Below are positions 10,926-23,427 of a DNA stretch of 64,000 bases, in pieces. Source of the DNA: Cherax quadricarinatus. Taxonomy: Eukaryota; Arthropoda; Malacostraca; Decapoda; Parastacidae. The notes under the pieces are model-generated. The model was given only the letters and a program-made list of their open reading frames with translations, searched no databases and was not told where the DNA came from. Location: NCBI RefSeq assembly GCF_038502225.1, contig NC_091298.1, positions 31,093,496 to 31,157,495 of the forward strand, read 5' to 3'. Both the position numbers and the translations under genes were made by a program. How positions within the stretch are numbered: position 1 is the first letter of the stretch; the number at the start of each line of letters is the position of its first letter.

Positions 10926-11756
10926 CCTACTCCTTCCACATCCAGAAATAGCAAACTGCAGCTGAAGGCTGAAAATATAACATGCATAAATTGACTCATA
11001 AATAAGGAAGGAGACCTAAAAGAAATAATAGAGAAAACTCTTGCCATGATAGCTATAACATGCAACATTAACAGGAGTAATAACAAACTCATTGAGAGGA
11101 ATAATGACTTATACTTAAAAAAAAAAAAAACCAGAATAGAAAATAAAGAAAATTACTCAGAAATATTTAAAGTTGGAAGACTACAAATGTAGAGAATAAA
11201 GTATTAGAATAAATAAATTATGAAAAAAATGCAAATTTGAAAACAAAAAAAATTCTATCTGAAGAAAATCGTGAAAATGAAAAAAAAATTATGCATTTAG
11301 TGAACTAAACGTATACAACATAAAATGTGGCGAATGTTAAGTTATAGGCTTGTAGAGTATGTTGGTTCTCTGGTTATCCAGAAGCACCAGAGATATTCTG
11401 TCATCCACAAAGACGTCTTTAACTGAATGATGAAAGAGCAAAATTCAGGAAGGAAGCAGTAATAAATTTTATTGGCCAAAATGTGATGGAAATAACGTGA
11501 GTGAATAGATGATGAACCAACGAGACTGGAAGTGTTTTTCACATTAAGTTATGCTGTTATTAAAGAAATCGAATAAAGAGGGATATTTGAATACCCATTG
11601 TGATCCGAGAAGTTTAGAGTGGCGAGCGTGAATGGTAATGGCGGACCTAACATTCAGTAATGCCTACAAAAGAAATTCTAGAATAAGCAATACATGTGTA
11701 TCAAGAAGAAAAATTTAAATATGTAAGGAATGGTGAAGCGTTTACTACGATGAGTT
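10926..11756. other. AT-rich stretch without recognisable features
   Basis: A-rich sequence with several A-homopolymers. No gene, repeat array or element could be recognised. Confidence 0.5.
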
Positions 11757-11822
11757 AACCAAACTATATCACGGGCGGGGCTTGAACCCGCGGGTTCAGG
11801 CCCCGCCCGTGGTATGGTTGGC
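11757..11822. repeat. GC-rich tRNA-like foldback
   Basis: An inverted repeat of about 28 bp per arm: ACGGGCGGGGCTTGAACCC and its complement meet at GCGGGTT. Each arm resembles a tRNA T-arm plus acceptor 3' strand (GGTTCAGGCCCCGCCCGTGG). It stands out as a GC-rich island in AT-rich DNA. It is probably a head-to-head pair of tRNA-derived SINE ends, and not a functional tRNA, because no D or anticodon arm is present. Confidence 0.7.
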
Positions 11823-11879
11823 AATCGTGCCATTGCGATTTCGTAAGTCATGAGTAAACGAGAATGTGTTTCGTGAAAA

Positions 11880-12085
11880 GCGGTTGAGAGTAAGTTTAAA
11901 TTAGTTGAAAGTGAGAGTGGCTGAGCATAAGTTTAAACTGGTTGTGAGTAGGTTTACAGTGGCTGAGAGTAGGTTTCAAGTAGTTGAATTTATATTTAAA
12001 GAGGCTGAGAGGAGATTTAATGTAACTGAGACTATTCTAAAAGTGGTTGTGAATAAGTTTAAAGAGGCTGAGAGTAGACTTAAAT
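11880..12085. repeat. Degenerate 24-bp tandem repeat
   Basis: About eight diverged units of the type GTTTAAAGTGGCTGAGAGTA. Because 24 is a multiple of three, one frame stays open for 72 codons with an 8-residue periodicity; this is not a gene. Confidence 0.75.
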
Positions 12086-13012
12086 TTTTTTTTTTTTTTC
12101 ACAATAGCAGTTTACTTGTCTGATCATTATTTAGAGTAAGCGCAAATGAAATGTAGACAACGAGGATAAATGAATCTAAAAAAGTAACGCCACTAACATG
12201 TGTTAGTGGTGTTAGTACGTGCAACATAGATTTATAAATTAACGAGAATATGCAAGAAAAGCCAGGAATAGTTACTGGGATGAACTGGTTAACGTGGAAG
12301 GAAGAAAAGGCTAACAAATGAAAAATTTTATATGTAAAAAAAAAGAAATAACAGAATATTGAGAATTCTTGAACGGTTAAGCTGAATGTTAAAGAAGTGC
12401 TTAAGAACAAATGAAAGAATACAAGAGAATATTTTACACAATCGTTTATAAAATAAGAAACACCCTTGAAGACACAAATAACGTGTGTAAAGGGAGGGAG
12501 CAAATGGTCTTGTATGCTAATAGTGAAAGTAAAGTGAAGTTATAAAGGGAAGTAGAGGTGTTAGAGAAATGGTGAAAATAGTTGACGAATTTAGACGATA
12601 AAAAGGCGACAGAAGTTTCATGTAAGAGGAAGAAATTAATGAAATTTATATGTTGGGAAGCACTTGAAGAGAGTATGAAGGAAATTTGTGTGACATCTTG
12701 TACAATGAAAACTGGAAAGGTAGAGAAAATGTATGGAAATAAGACCGAGCTTCTGAAAGCTGGTGATAATAAAGCACTGGAATAATACCTATTGTTCGTG
12801 AATTAGCATAAAGTGGGTATTGCTATTTCAAACAAGGAAAAACGGGACAATGAAAAATTGTGTGTGGAAATAAATCTGTTCAATATTTTCGGTAGAGCAC
12901 ATGTCAGAATATTAATCAAAACAATAATTAAAATGTATGATTGAACAGATAAATCTTGTATTTAGCCATGGAAGGAATGTATGGAATAATTGTTTTAATA
13001 AAATCCAACATG

Positions 13013-13014
<2 letters not shown>
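12086..13014. other. AT-rich stretch without recognisable features
   Basis: A short poly-T (12088-12099) and short open frames of biased composition occur. Nothing could be assigned. Confidence 0.5.

Positions 13015-13062
<48 letters not shown>
13015..13062. repeat. (AT)n microsatellite
   Basis: About 45 bp of pure AT. It forms the left border of an inverted SINE pair. Confidence 0.97.
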
Positions 13063-13066
<4 letters not shown>

Positions 13067-13449
13067 ACTGATCTCTGGCTGAAGGAGACTCGAACCTACT
13101 AACCTTGGAACAATCTACCCACACTGGACCAATACCTTGGAGTCCAGCTTGCGCTAGACTTTGATCCAAGGCAGCCAGCTTTCTGGGAGAAGGCTTACAG
13201 CTTTTCATCTCATCCCCTACATGCATCAGCCTTACTAGAGATTTTAACAATGCAAGGAATTCGCAAGAGCAGGCGAAATATACACAAACACTGATCAAAA
13301 CGTCTAGCGCAAGCTGGACGCCAAGGTATTGGTCCATTATGGTGAGACTGGTATAGCATTGTGCACCTTGTTCCAAGGTTCGTAGGTTCGAGTCTCTTTC
13401 AGCCAGAGATCAGTATTTGTGTATATTTCGCCTGCTCTTGCAAATTCCT

Positions 13450-13450
<1 letters not shown>
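13063..13450. mobile_element. Inverted pair of tRNA-headed SINE-like repeats
   Basis: The right arm (about 13291-13450) carries a pol III box A-like TGGTGAGACTGG (13340-13351) and a box B-like GGTTCGAGTCTC (13385-13396). It ends TTTCGCCTGCTCTTGCAAATT. The left arm (about 13066-13167) is its complement, and a second complementary 3' end lies at 13255-13295. AT tracts border the unit on both sides. Box A, a possible CCTTG/CAAGG anticodon stem and box B make a tRNA-derived head likely. It is not a functional tRNA gene. Confidence 0.75.

Positions 13451-13540
<90 letters not shown>
13451..13540. repeat. (AT)n microsatellite
   Basis: About 90 bp of pure AT between the inverted SINE pair and the next palindrome. 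Confidence 0.97.
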
Positions 13541-13545
<5 letters not shown>

Positions 13546-13727
13546 ATAAGATCACAGTAAACAGGTGATTTCAGAATATGCAAAACAACCACTCTGAAAG
13601 AATAGAGAAATTCCAAGCGCTTTCGTGACTACTCACATTATCTAGGAACTATCTAGTTCCTTGATAATGTGAGTAGTCACGAAAGCGCTTGGAATTTCTC
13701 TATTCTTTCAGAGTGGTGGTTTTGCAT
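13541..13727. mobile_element. PLE-type palindrome, subfamily 2, copy 1
   Basis: A 187-bp foldback beginning ATGCAATAAGATCACAG, with arms meeting at CTAGGAACTATCTAG near 13640-13655. The right arm contains the hammerhead-like motif TTGATAA, a GTGA/TCAC stem and GAAAGCG (about 13662-13688). Both ends lie in AT tracts, so any duplication of AT target is invisible. The same family recurs at 14245-14958 and 46139-46322. Confidence 0.85.
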
Positions 13728-13728
13728 A

Positions 13729-13798
<70 letters not shown>

Positions 13799-13808
13799 TA
13801 TATATATG
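13728..13808. repeat. (AT)n microsatellite, slightly interrupted
   Basis: AT repeats with two or three ATC/ATAG interruptions. Confidence 0.95.
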
Positions 13809-14164
13809 ATTGCTGTTTTTTTCCTGTCTCATAAACATGCAAGATTTCAGGTGCGTCTTGCTACTTCTACTTACACTTAGGTCACACTACACATACATGT
13901 ACAAGCATATATATTTACACACCTCTCTGTTTTTTTTTCTGTTTTCTTACTATTTCTTGCTCTTGTTTATTTCCACTTATCTCCATGGAGAAGTAGAGCA
14001 GAATTCTTTCTTCGTAAGCCATGCGTGTCATAAGAGGCTACTAACATGTTTGGAGTAAGGGGCTAGTAACCCCTTTCCCTGAGTGCATTACTAAAGTTAA
14101 AAAGAAACTTTCGTTTTTCCTTTTGGGCCATCCTTCTTCGGTGAGATACCAGTTTGTTGAAAGA

Positions 14165-14165
<1 letters not shown>
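13809..14165 (+). repeat. Dispersed repeat R, truncated copy
   Basis: This matches 46505-46842 over about 335 bp, sharing AAACATGCAAGATTT, CTTACACTTAGGTCACAC, AAGCCATGCGTGT and AAGGGGCTAGTAACCCCTT. It is bordered by AT tracts on both sides in both places. No coding capacity or terminal repeats were recognised. The 46-kb copy extends about 100 bp further left. Confidence 0.85.

Positions 14166-14244
<79 letters not shown>
14166..14244. repeat. (AT)n microsatellite
   Basis: About 80 bp of pure AT between repeat R and the PLE remnant. Confidence 0.97.
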
Positions 14245-15425
<1,181 letters not shown>

Positions 15426-15574
15426 ACGAAGTTCTTAAAATTCCTGCAGTAAATTAATTCACGTAATGGAGTGCTGAGGTCATTAGTGATAAAGGAAACT
15501 GAATTCAATTTTCTAAATGGTTTTCATTAATAAATAGATAATTGTTTCGATATTTCAGCAAGTTACGAGTTTCT

Positions 15575-15579
<5 letters not shown>

Positions 15580-15629
<50 letters not shown>
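15580..15629. repeat. (GA)n microsatellite
   Basis: About 46 bp of GA repeats; complementary TC frames are not genes. Confidence 0.97.
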
Positions 15630-15631
<2 letters not shown>

Positions 15632-15787
15632 GGTGGAGAACGAGATCATATGGAAAGAAAGAAGGAACTAGGAAACAGTGCTGAACAACACTATTGCCAG
15701 AACACCCAGTGATCCCCTTAACACTAAACATTGTACGAAAAGATTTATATGACGTTCCACTGAGAACAGTGAAGAAGATGCACACTT

Positions 15788-15975
15788 TTGTAGAACAAGC
15801 TTACTTCACTGTTAACAAGAAAAACAGGCTGTAGAACAAGCTTACTTCACTGTTAACAAGAAGAAAAACAGGCTGTAAAACAAGCTTACTTCACTGTTAA
15901 CAAGAAGAAGAACAGGTTTTAGAACAAGCTTACTTCACTGTTAACAAGAAGAACACGCTGTAACACAAGCTTGCG
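15788..15975. repeat. 41/44-bp tandem repeat
   Basis: Four and a half copies of a unit containing ACAAGCTTACTTCACTGTTA. Unit length alternates between about 41 and 44 bp through one AGA gain or loss. The array decays to the right (ACAAGCTTGCGTCAC). Confidence 0.9.
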
Positions 15976-16194
15976 TCACAACGAGCAAAAAGAAACGCAG
16001 GTTGCAGAGCATACTTGCGTCACTATTATCAAAGTTACTTTGATGTTTGGAGCTCTCAAAGCAGCAGTCGTTCATCCTGCCACTGTTACACATGTAGATT
16101 TTTCTTTGATTTTAATGAGTAATTATTTTTTTAATATTTGGATAATTATGATAGGCTGTAAGTTAATGTAGGTTTAATTTGGGATAAGTAACTA

Positions 16195-16515
16195 ATGCTA
16201 ATGACGTCAGTAACTCATGATGATGATGTCACTCCATAACTCATGATAATGACGTCACCCAGTAACTCATGATAATGACGTCATTCAATAACTCATGATG
16301 GTGTCACTCAGTAACTCATGATGATGTCACTCAGTAACTCGTGATAATGACGTCACTCAGTAACTTATGATAATTATGTCACTCAGTAACTCATAATGAC
16401 GTCACTCAATAACTCATAATGCCGTCACTCAACTCATAATGACGTCACTCTAATTCATAGACGTCACTGTGTCACCATTGCAGGTGACGTTAACCAGGTC
16501 ATGATAATGACGTCA
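16195..16515. repeat. 26-bp minisatellite
   Basis: About 12 diverged copies of GTCACTCAGTAACTCATGAT plus AATGAC. TGACGTCA (CRE/ATF-like octamer) occurs in several units, but only as part of the repeat. Confidence 0.9.
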
Positions 16516-16569
16516 CTCTCTGGCTTAGCTGTTGGCTGAGAGACTGTTTATATTTCACAAAGTTTAAGG

Positions 16570-16800
16570 GACTGGTTACCTCAGACTACCTTTCCACTTC
16601 GTGTAACGTCTCCAGGTTGTCCTTGATGAAGGTTGTGGGACTGATACCTCAGACTGCCTTTCCATTCCTCTGATGTCTCCGAGATTTTAGTTCTTTCCTG
16701 TATTTAACTGATGAAGCCTGGCGCTCAGGCGTAATGTTTCCTAATGTGTCTCATGTGTTCTTCACATTTGTCTTACTCATCAACTTGTTGGTATTATATA
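16570..16800 (+). mobile_element. Isolated PLE-type terminal repeat
   Basis: A single plus-strand copy ends CAACTTGTTGGTATTATATA, the terminal motif shared by other PLE-type units here. It contains CTGATGA, an A, a GCCT/AGGC stem, then GTAATGTTTC (about 16709-16741). CTGATGA is the canonical hammerhead core sequence, but the GAAA part has become GTAA. No inverted partner is seen nearby. Confidence 0.65.
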
Positions 16801-16934
16801 TAATTTAAAATGTGATACGTCATTCATTTCCACGAAGTTACTCAAATTAATATCTCTCATGTTAATTTCTCTCATATTATTGTCTCCCATATTAATGTCT
16901 CCCATATTAATGATGTAACTCACACAAATAATAT

Positions 16935-17165
16935 TACTCATGCTCATGACGTCACTCATTCGCAGGACGTCACTCATACCCTGGACGGCACTTACAGTTT
17001 GTCCAGGACGTTTCTCATACCCAGGACGTTACTCATACCCAGGACGTTACTCATACCAAGGACGTTACTCATACCCAGGATGTTATTCATTCTCATGATG
17101 TTACTCATACCCAGGACGTTATTCATACCCAGAACGTCACTTATTCCCAGAACATTACTCAAGAT
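16935..17165. repeat. 18-bp minisatellite
   Basis: About 12 copies of TTACTCATACCCAGGACG. Because 18 is a multiple of three, both strands stay open (LGMSNV and PRTLLI repeats); these are not genes. Confidence 0.92.
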
Positions 17166-17344
17166 AATGTTCATCATCATAAACTAGAAAGATGGTGGTT
17201 TAGTTTCCCTAAATATACTGAAGGATTAATTTGGTTTACGTTAGACTGGGTTAAAGTTTTTCTTAGAACATAAGCTGTCGCATCCTTGTGTAGTCACTAA
17301 TAATATACAAGATGTACTAAATGTTATATTACTAAATGGCAACG

Positions 17345-17460
17345 TTTAATCTGGTTTGACTTTGTGACTTTGTAAATGGTCCAAGTCGGACCGAAACGTC
17401 GTCGTAAGCTTCTCTCTTTTATGTGCGGGTTATTTGTGTATTGTGTATTGACTCTCTGGT
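17345..17460 (+). mobile_element. Probable PLE-type terminal repeat fragment
   Basis: TTGTAAA, T, GGTCC, AAGTC, GGACC, GAAACGTCGTC lies near 17370-17405. The spacing and stem-loop match the other hammerhead-like units, but the core bases are altered (A6/U7 order reversed). Limits are not visible. Confidence 0.5.
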
Positions 17461-18058
17461 GCTGTTGTGATATGACGATCACTAGGTTTGTAGTTGTTGA
17501 CGTCGATTGATGCCAAGACTGCATACTCAGATTTAAAAATCAGCAGACACGATAGATTGATATCAGGACTGAGTACTAACACAAAGGTACAAGGTTAATG
17601 GCGTGCACCGAGTAAGTTACATTTATTCAGTGTGCTTCACACTACTATTTGCATTTCCTCTATAATCAGCCGTGAAGTTGTCGGGGCTTCTAACTGTACT
17701 GGTATGTCTTGTATGAGTGTATGAGCCAATTGCAGTGAAGTTTCTCTCTTTTATGGTACTAATAACAAGTATGGTATATGACAATGTTACTGTTCTGTGG
17801 CAAACACTGTGGTGGGAATATACTGGTACTCAGAAACTACATTTCGTTTTTGTCTTTGCTTTTATCATTCAATGATCGTTTCTTCTCTAGTGATCTATCT
17901 TACGGCTAGATACCATAGACCTGTTTGTACCCGTGTTCGTAATACCACATAACATGAGACAGTAATGCCAGGACTTCATAGTAACAAAGGCATTATTATT
18001 AGCAGCATGCCAAACAGCGGGTGGAATTAATGCCAAAAACACATATTAACACAAGGTA
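17461..18058. other. Anonymous sequence
   Basis: No gene or repeat recognised. A phrase of the type ATATTGATATCAGGACTGAGTACTAACACAAAGGTACAAG recurs in altered form at about 17510-17600, 17960-18065 and 18270-18310, which suggests a very diverged tandem duplication. Confidence 0.35.
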
Positions 18059-18268
18059 CAAGATTAGTGATGGTATTAACCTTGGTAATAAATACCGACA
18101 AGTTGGTTTAGAAAGACACGTAAGCAAACACTATAACATATTTATTAGAAAACGTTTCGGTCCTGGGACCTTGATCACTTCATAACTCAAGGTCCCAGGA
18201 CCGAAACGTTTTCTAATAAATATGTTATAGTGTTTGCTTACGCGTCTTTCTAAACCAAGATTAGTGAT
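18059..18268. mobile_element. PLE-type palindrome, subfamily 3, with 13-bp target duplication
   Basis: The inverted repeat (18072-18255) has arms running from GGTTTAGAAAGACACG to the centre near 18180. CAAGATTAGTGAT occurs on both sides (18059-18071 and 18256-18268). On the minus strand the left arm carries GTGATCA, A, a GGTCC/GGACC stem and GAAACG. The right arm has lost part of this motif (ATAACTCAAGG). The left outer end reads AAATACCGACAAGTTGG, the complement of the terminal motif of other units. Confidence 0.85.
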
Positions 18269-18269
18269 A

Positions 18270-19440
18270 CAACAGACATGCTAGACTGATGCCACGACTA
18301 CATCAAAACTCAAGAAAAAAAAAATGTTAGTGATATACTAGACAACCTATGAGATAGACAATGATATCTGATATATTTTTAGCTTCCAGAGATATTCACA
18401 TTACGTCGGTTTTAGAAAACAGTGTTGGTGATTGTTGCCAACCTTAGGTTCTTCCTTAATAAATTATATGTATGACTAAGTGTGCACAGGACCGTAAATG
18501 ATTGATTTTTATGGGAAAGTTTTCAACACATGCAGCGAAAATTCTGATGTTATTACTGTACTTGTTTCCTTTTATATGATCCCAAATTATCCCCGAAGGG
18601 GGATCTTTAATTGATTCCAGATTTTTTTTCTTCCTACTTTTTATTTCGCTCATAACACGATTTCAATTCCAGGTCTGGGAATCTAGGAAGAATTGTCATG
18701 TACAAGTGTCTAATGATGAAAGTTATTGAACCCATTCCAAAACAATCATTGGTGTTCCTGCAATCGTTCAAAAATTGTGCTTCGTAATTCGACGACGGCA
18801 GTGATTAAAATTCAAGATGGCTGGTGCGGATTTGACCCTTTTATTAGAAAAATTGTGTGAATTTTTTATTCCTGTTTAATCATGCTGAAAATATTTGCAT
18901 GTACCACTTCAGAACTGAATCAGTATTTAATAACTGTTGGATCTTAAAGCCAGGATGGTACCCATTCTGTTTAGTTTTAATGTGGGCAAATTTGTCAGTG
19001 CAATAATTTTTTTTTTTTAAATTTGGAATCATTCGAATTTTTTTTTTAACAAACTGGACTACTTTAAAAATACATAATCAGTAATTTTTCCTTTAGAGGA
19101 TCGTAGAAAATTTTAAATCTAATACAAGGACAGAATGAAAAATATTAAAAACTTGCATTTTTATAGAAATTTTAAATTTTCTGAGTTGAGTGTCCTCTTA
19201 AATACTGCAACACTTGAGGACAGTAACCTGCACCTGCTAGGCGTGATGACAGAGCCGTCCGTCCAATAACAACAGCTTTCATCCTAACTGTTCCTATTAC
19301 CAGTCAATGTTCATATAGCAACTGCCATTGCAAATGTTCTCCGCTAAACTAAATTTAGATTGTTCCTGAAATAGTTCTCGCCAGATGGACGACTTAGAAT
19401 TCCGTTTTTATTGCTTGGCTAAACTATTTCAAATATCGCC
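18270..19440. other. AT-rich anonymous DNA
   Basis: Poly-A/T runs (18310, 19005, 19037) and no coding or repeat signal that I could support. Confidence 0.5.
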
Positions 19441-19449
19441 CAGTGATTG

Positions 19450-19620
19450 ATGGTGGTAGTGGTGGTGGTGATGGGGTGAAGATAGTGGTGATAATGGTGG
19501 TGTGGTAGTGGTGATCGTCGTTATAGTGACGGTGGTAGGGTGTTGGTAGTCGTTATGGTTATGGTAGTGATGTTCATTATAGTGATAGTGGTCGTTATAG
19601 TAATGATGCTAGTCGTGGTC

Positions 19621-19621
<1 letters not shown>
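19450..19621. repeat. GGT/GTGAT-rich imperfect trinucleotide tract
   Basis: Degenerate GGTGGTAGTG-type repeats leading directly into an AT microsatellite. Open frames in it are compositional. Confidence 0.8.

Positions 19622-19698
<77 letters not shown>
19622..19698. repeat. (AT)n microsatellite
   Basis: About 76 bp of pure AT. Confidence 0.97.
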
Positions 19699-19699
<1 letters not shown>

Positions 19700-19974
19700 C
19701 TCTAACTCTATTAGAAACCCTTGACCTAATCCCATTTATTTCTCCCCACCAAAACTTAAACTCTCCTACTCCCTTCACCTTTGTGATAATAATATTGCAA
19801 TATTTTTAATTGCAGGTAAGAGCTGAGTGAAGCACCGAGAGTGAGCTTCCACCAGTGTGACCCAGAGCGTAGCTCAGGTATGTCTGTTAGTAATTAAAGC
19901 TATGCATCAGAAGCTCATGTCTAGTTCCTCTCAACTCCAGATGGTAAATGATATGCTGAATTTATTTGCTGCTT

Positions 19975-20325
19975 GTTATTAGCAGCAGGTGTTATAGCAT
20001 TAGTAGCAGTAGGAGTACTTGCTGTAGTAGTACCGTAAGTAGTAGCTGTAGTAGTTGTTATAGTAGTAATGGAAGCAGCAGTAGTTGTAGTGGTAGTATG
20101 TGTATTAGTAGTAAAAGTAGTAGTAGTAACAAAAGTAGTAATAGTGTAAATAATAGTAATAGTGCAAATAATAGTAATAGTATTTTACTAGCAGTACTAA
20201 CAGTAGTAGTACTCGTAGCAGAAATAGAAATAGTGGCAGCATTATTATTGGTAGTACTAACAGCAGTAATACCAGAATCACTAGAAATAGAAACAACAGC
20301 AATAGTCATAATAGTATAAGTTATT
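19975..20325. repeat. AGT/AAT-rich degenerate trinucleotide tract
   Basis: Imperfect AGTAGTAGT and AATAGT repeats over about 350 bp. Open frames rich in Ser or Leu on either strand result from this. Confidence 0.85.
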
Positions 20326-20529
20326 AATTGATTTCATTATGAAATGACGAGAAACTTACAAGGCTGATACACTTATTAATTAAGGAGTTTTGTGGCGACT
20401 TTTCCTATTGTGGTTCCTTCCTGGCAGGTTGAGAAGCCGCGGTATATGGGTACCTCCTGTGTACCAGCCTACCAGTAAGCTGATACACACATTCCTTAAT
20501 ACATTACCATATTACGTACAGTCTCAGTG

Positions 20530-20840
20530 ATGCCACACTGTGATGGATAAGCTGTGATACAACATTACGTGATGGATAATCTCAGTGATGCCACTATGTG
20601 ATAGTCTATTTGTTGTAACACTACGTGATAATCTTTGTGTTATAACACTGTAATAGTCTCAGTGATACAACACTGTGATGGATAATCTCAGTGATACAAC
20701 ACTATGTGATAGATACTCAGTGATACAACACTATGTGATGGATAGTCTCAGTGATACAACACTATGTGATAGATACTCAGTGATACAACACTATGTGATG
20801 GATAGTCTCAGTGATACAACACTATGTGATGTGGATAATC
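20530..20840. repeat. About 30-bp minisatellite with alternating unit types
   Basis: Units of GATACAACACTATGTGAT followed by either GGATAGTCTCAGT or AGATACTCAGT. The two types alternate in the right half, giving a roughly 60-bp higher-order period. Confidence 0.9.
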
Positions 20841-22900
20841 ACATACGTTTTTGAAATATCTATAAAATTACCTTTGATAGCAAGTGTCTCTCAAGATAGA
20901 GCAACCAAAATAATTCATCCTTCATGTGGGACCACCTCCAGGGTCGCCGCCCCGTATTCAAAACTCTGGAATGCCGTATAGACTAAAATTAGCTTCTGTG
21001 ACAGTGGTTGCACTTGCTTTCATGGTAACTAAGATACAGAAAAACAAATCTAACAAACATTCACAAATATGTGTATATTATGTCCATATACATATTTGTG
21101 TATGGGCATTACATATACATATATTTAAATTTACTAAAAATTATATTTAAGAAATATACAAAAACAGAACACATTATACTTTCACTTACCTTTTCATAAA
21201 ATAAATATTAATTATAAAAAAAAATATTTTTTTTTGTAGAACTAAAGATGTCATTACAAAATAATTAAAAGTGAGTATTTTTTATTTAGTGATTGGTCAA
21301 TTTTAGCAGTAAATCAAAGAAATAAATGTTCGGTGATTTGGCTGCGATTGTTTTTCCTTAGATAACGATTCCATATTTGTATTAAATTGTTACCATCAAC
21401 TAATGTTTGTTATGGTTGCTGTACATGTTGGTTCTCTCACAGAGATATATCGTTGTACAACATGTATGATGTATCAAGTCTCATCTGGTAACTTAATATC
21501 TAATTCCAGAAAGTAATAAATTCAACGTGATGAAATTTTTGTTTTAAAGCAACATCAGTCTAAATATTGTTCCTTCTCTTCTAATGGTAATTCAGACACA
21601 TTTAGAGATGTAAGATAAGAATTTTGAGCGAACTTTATTATTTTTGGTGGATGAGTAAAGATTGTATCACAAAAATTTAACATTTTAATTAAGTGAAAAC
21701 TTTAGCTGTTAATACATCAGGAAGATTTGGAAAACACTCATGATTTTTGAAAGAATGACTTTTCCGAAGTTTAAGTTTTAGTTAAATTGATGCTATTTAA
21801 TTCTGATCATTGAAACTAGTCACGTGAATACCTTGCTTGGAAATATAAAATTCGTTGAGATATTTGAAAAATAAAAATAAAATGCCTAGAATTTCATTAT
21901 CTTTATCCAGTATTTGTTACTTAATTCGAACACACAAATGGAATATACGAAGAAATGCCGGAATCTCCTATATAGAAATATATGTTGTTCCAAGACTTGC
22001 AGAATGTGTTTAGTTCAATAAATGAGAAACGAAATTATAATAGATGTTTAGCATCACAGATGAAGGGAAGGAGGTGTGTTAATCCTCGTGAACGTCACAG
22101 ACACCAGTGATTTATTAGTGTCAGGAAGCTAGAATGACTGACAAGAAATGTAAAGGATTTATCACCAGTGACTGGCATATCACAACCACAAATATTAATT
22201 ATTTTTTTAACATACAGATGTCATGTAATTTGTTTTAGCATATCAATACAGGGCAATCCGAAAAAGAAGAGCCACTGTCACCACCACTTATTTCATTACT
22301 TTTTTCCACTTTACTTGAATATATAAATGTCCTTTTCTCTATTCATTCGCACGTAAATGCTTCTCTTTGACTTCGAGATGTTTTAACCAATTGTTTACCC
22401 AGTTAGGGTCGATTTAATTGTCCTCTTTAGCACATATGTTACCTGGCCAGCTTTGATTATGCTTTGAAAAATATCAAATTGACAACCATCTCAAGCAACC
22501 TGGTCCATTGGATAAGGATTTGTCAAGTAACCCTAGTAGATTCCACTTAAATATTCCATCATCCCCACAAACTCGGTTGCACGAAAATAAGGGACATTGC
22601 TTTGACTAGAGTCATTAACATAATACTGTGAGATATTGAAGCTGGGTGATTTGTGCTTGCTTTCTCCAGATTCATCATTAACCTCAAGATTATTAATTAC
22701 ATGTTCCATTTTGACAAGAACTAAGCCAAGAGGTTAGTTTCTTTAGTTGGTGCTGTCCAAAATTGTTTTAAAAAATACATTCCTGGACCCTGTCTAGAAA
22801 TTTCCTTGACCCAGGATTTCTGTCAAATTGTTCAGATTAATTTACCTAAAGTTAAATTTTCCCAGTTTTTTTTTTTATCGGATCTAGCTGCCTTAGTAAT
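20841..22900. other. AT-rich anonymous DNA
   Basis: About 2 kb without convincing coding, RNA or repeat structure. Its right part may include the 3' portion of the minus-strand LINE detected at 22940-23712, but I could not support RT motifs. Confidence 0.45.
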
Positions 22901-22989
22901 TTTGTCTCATAGAAGTTTACTGCGTTCCCTATCTAGGATTAGGAGTCTGTAAATCACATTCAGGATTAGTTTTTCTTATCTCTCGAGAA

Positions 22990-23165
22990 ACTGTTGTCAA
23001 ATATTCATTCCGTTGCTTCCACTTTTATATAATTCATGCAACAGTTTAAATTACCTATGAGAAACATGGCCACTCCACAACCATCCCTGTTGACCTTGTC
23101 GGAGTAAAGTAATTTATAGCCTGGTATATGGCTTTCAGAAGTTCTCTTTCTATCTTTCAAATTGA
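22990..23165 (-). pseudogene. LINE AP-endonuclease fragment
   Basis: The frame contains SESHIPGYKLLYSDKVNRDG then CGVAMFLIGN, corresponding to the PGY...R...GGGVA-lfi segment of AP-type endonucleases of LINEs. The first two glycines of the loop are altered (DGCGVA). The frame ends at a TGA near 23007. Later catalytic blocks could not be identified. Confidence 0.65.
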
Positions 23166-23427
23166 ACCTAGTCTTTGTTATTACAATATTATCATTACTT
23201 CCTTCATATGAAATTAATCTTAACTCGACTGTCTTATTTATTGCTGTCCTGCTATTGGTATATTAGACCTTCGTGGAGTTAGCCACTCACCACACACTAC
23301 TGTCTCTTTTTTTTGTTGACCAATTTCTATGCTTTTGTTAGTTACTATGATAAACAATACACAAATAACCAGCGGGTTATTTGTGAATTGCTCAAGTTAC
23401 GATATTATACCTTTTTTGTTCTTTATT

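Noticed and set aside
16195..16515. Cluster of CRE-like TGACGTCA sites as a regulatory element
   Set aside because: Each site is part of the 26-bp repeat unit, and there is no gene nearby.
17324..17524. 66-codon minus-strand frame with RSLRRRFGPTWTIYKVTK
   Set aside because: It reads through the PLE-type repeat fragment (GGTCC/GGACC stem); no protein family recognised.
20926..21150. 74-codon frame starting MGPPPGSPPRIQNSGMPYRL
   Set aside because: It resembles no family, lacks a partner exon and decays into AT-rich sequence.
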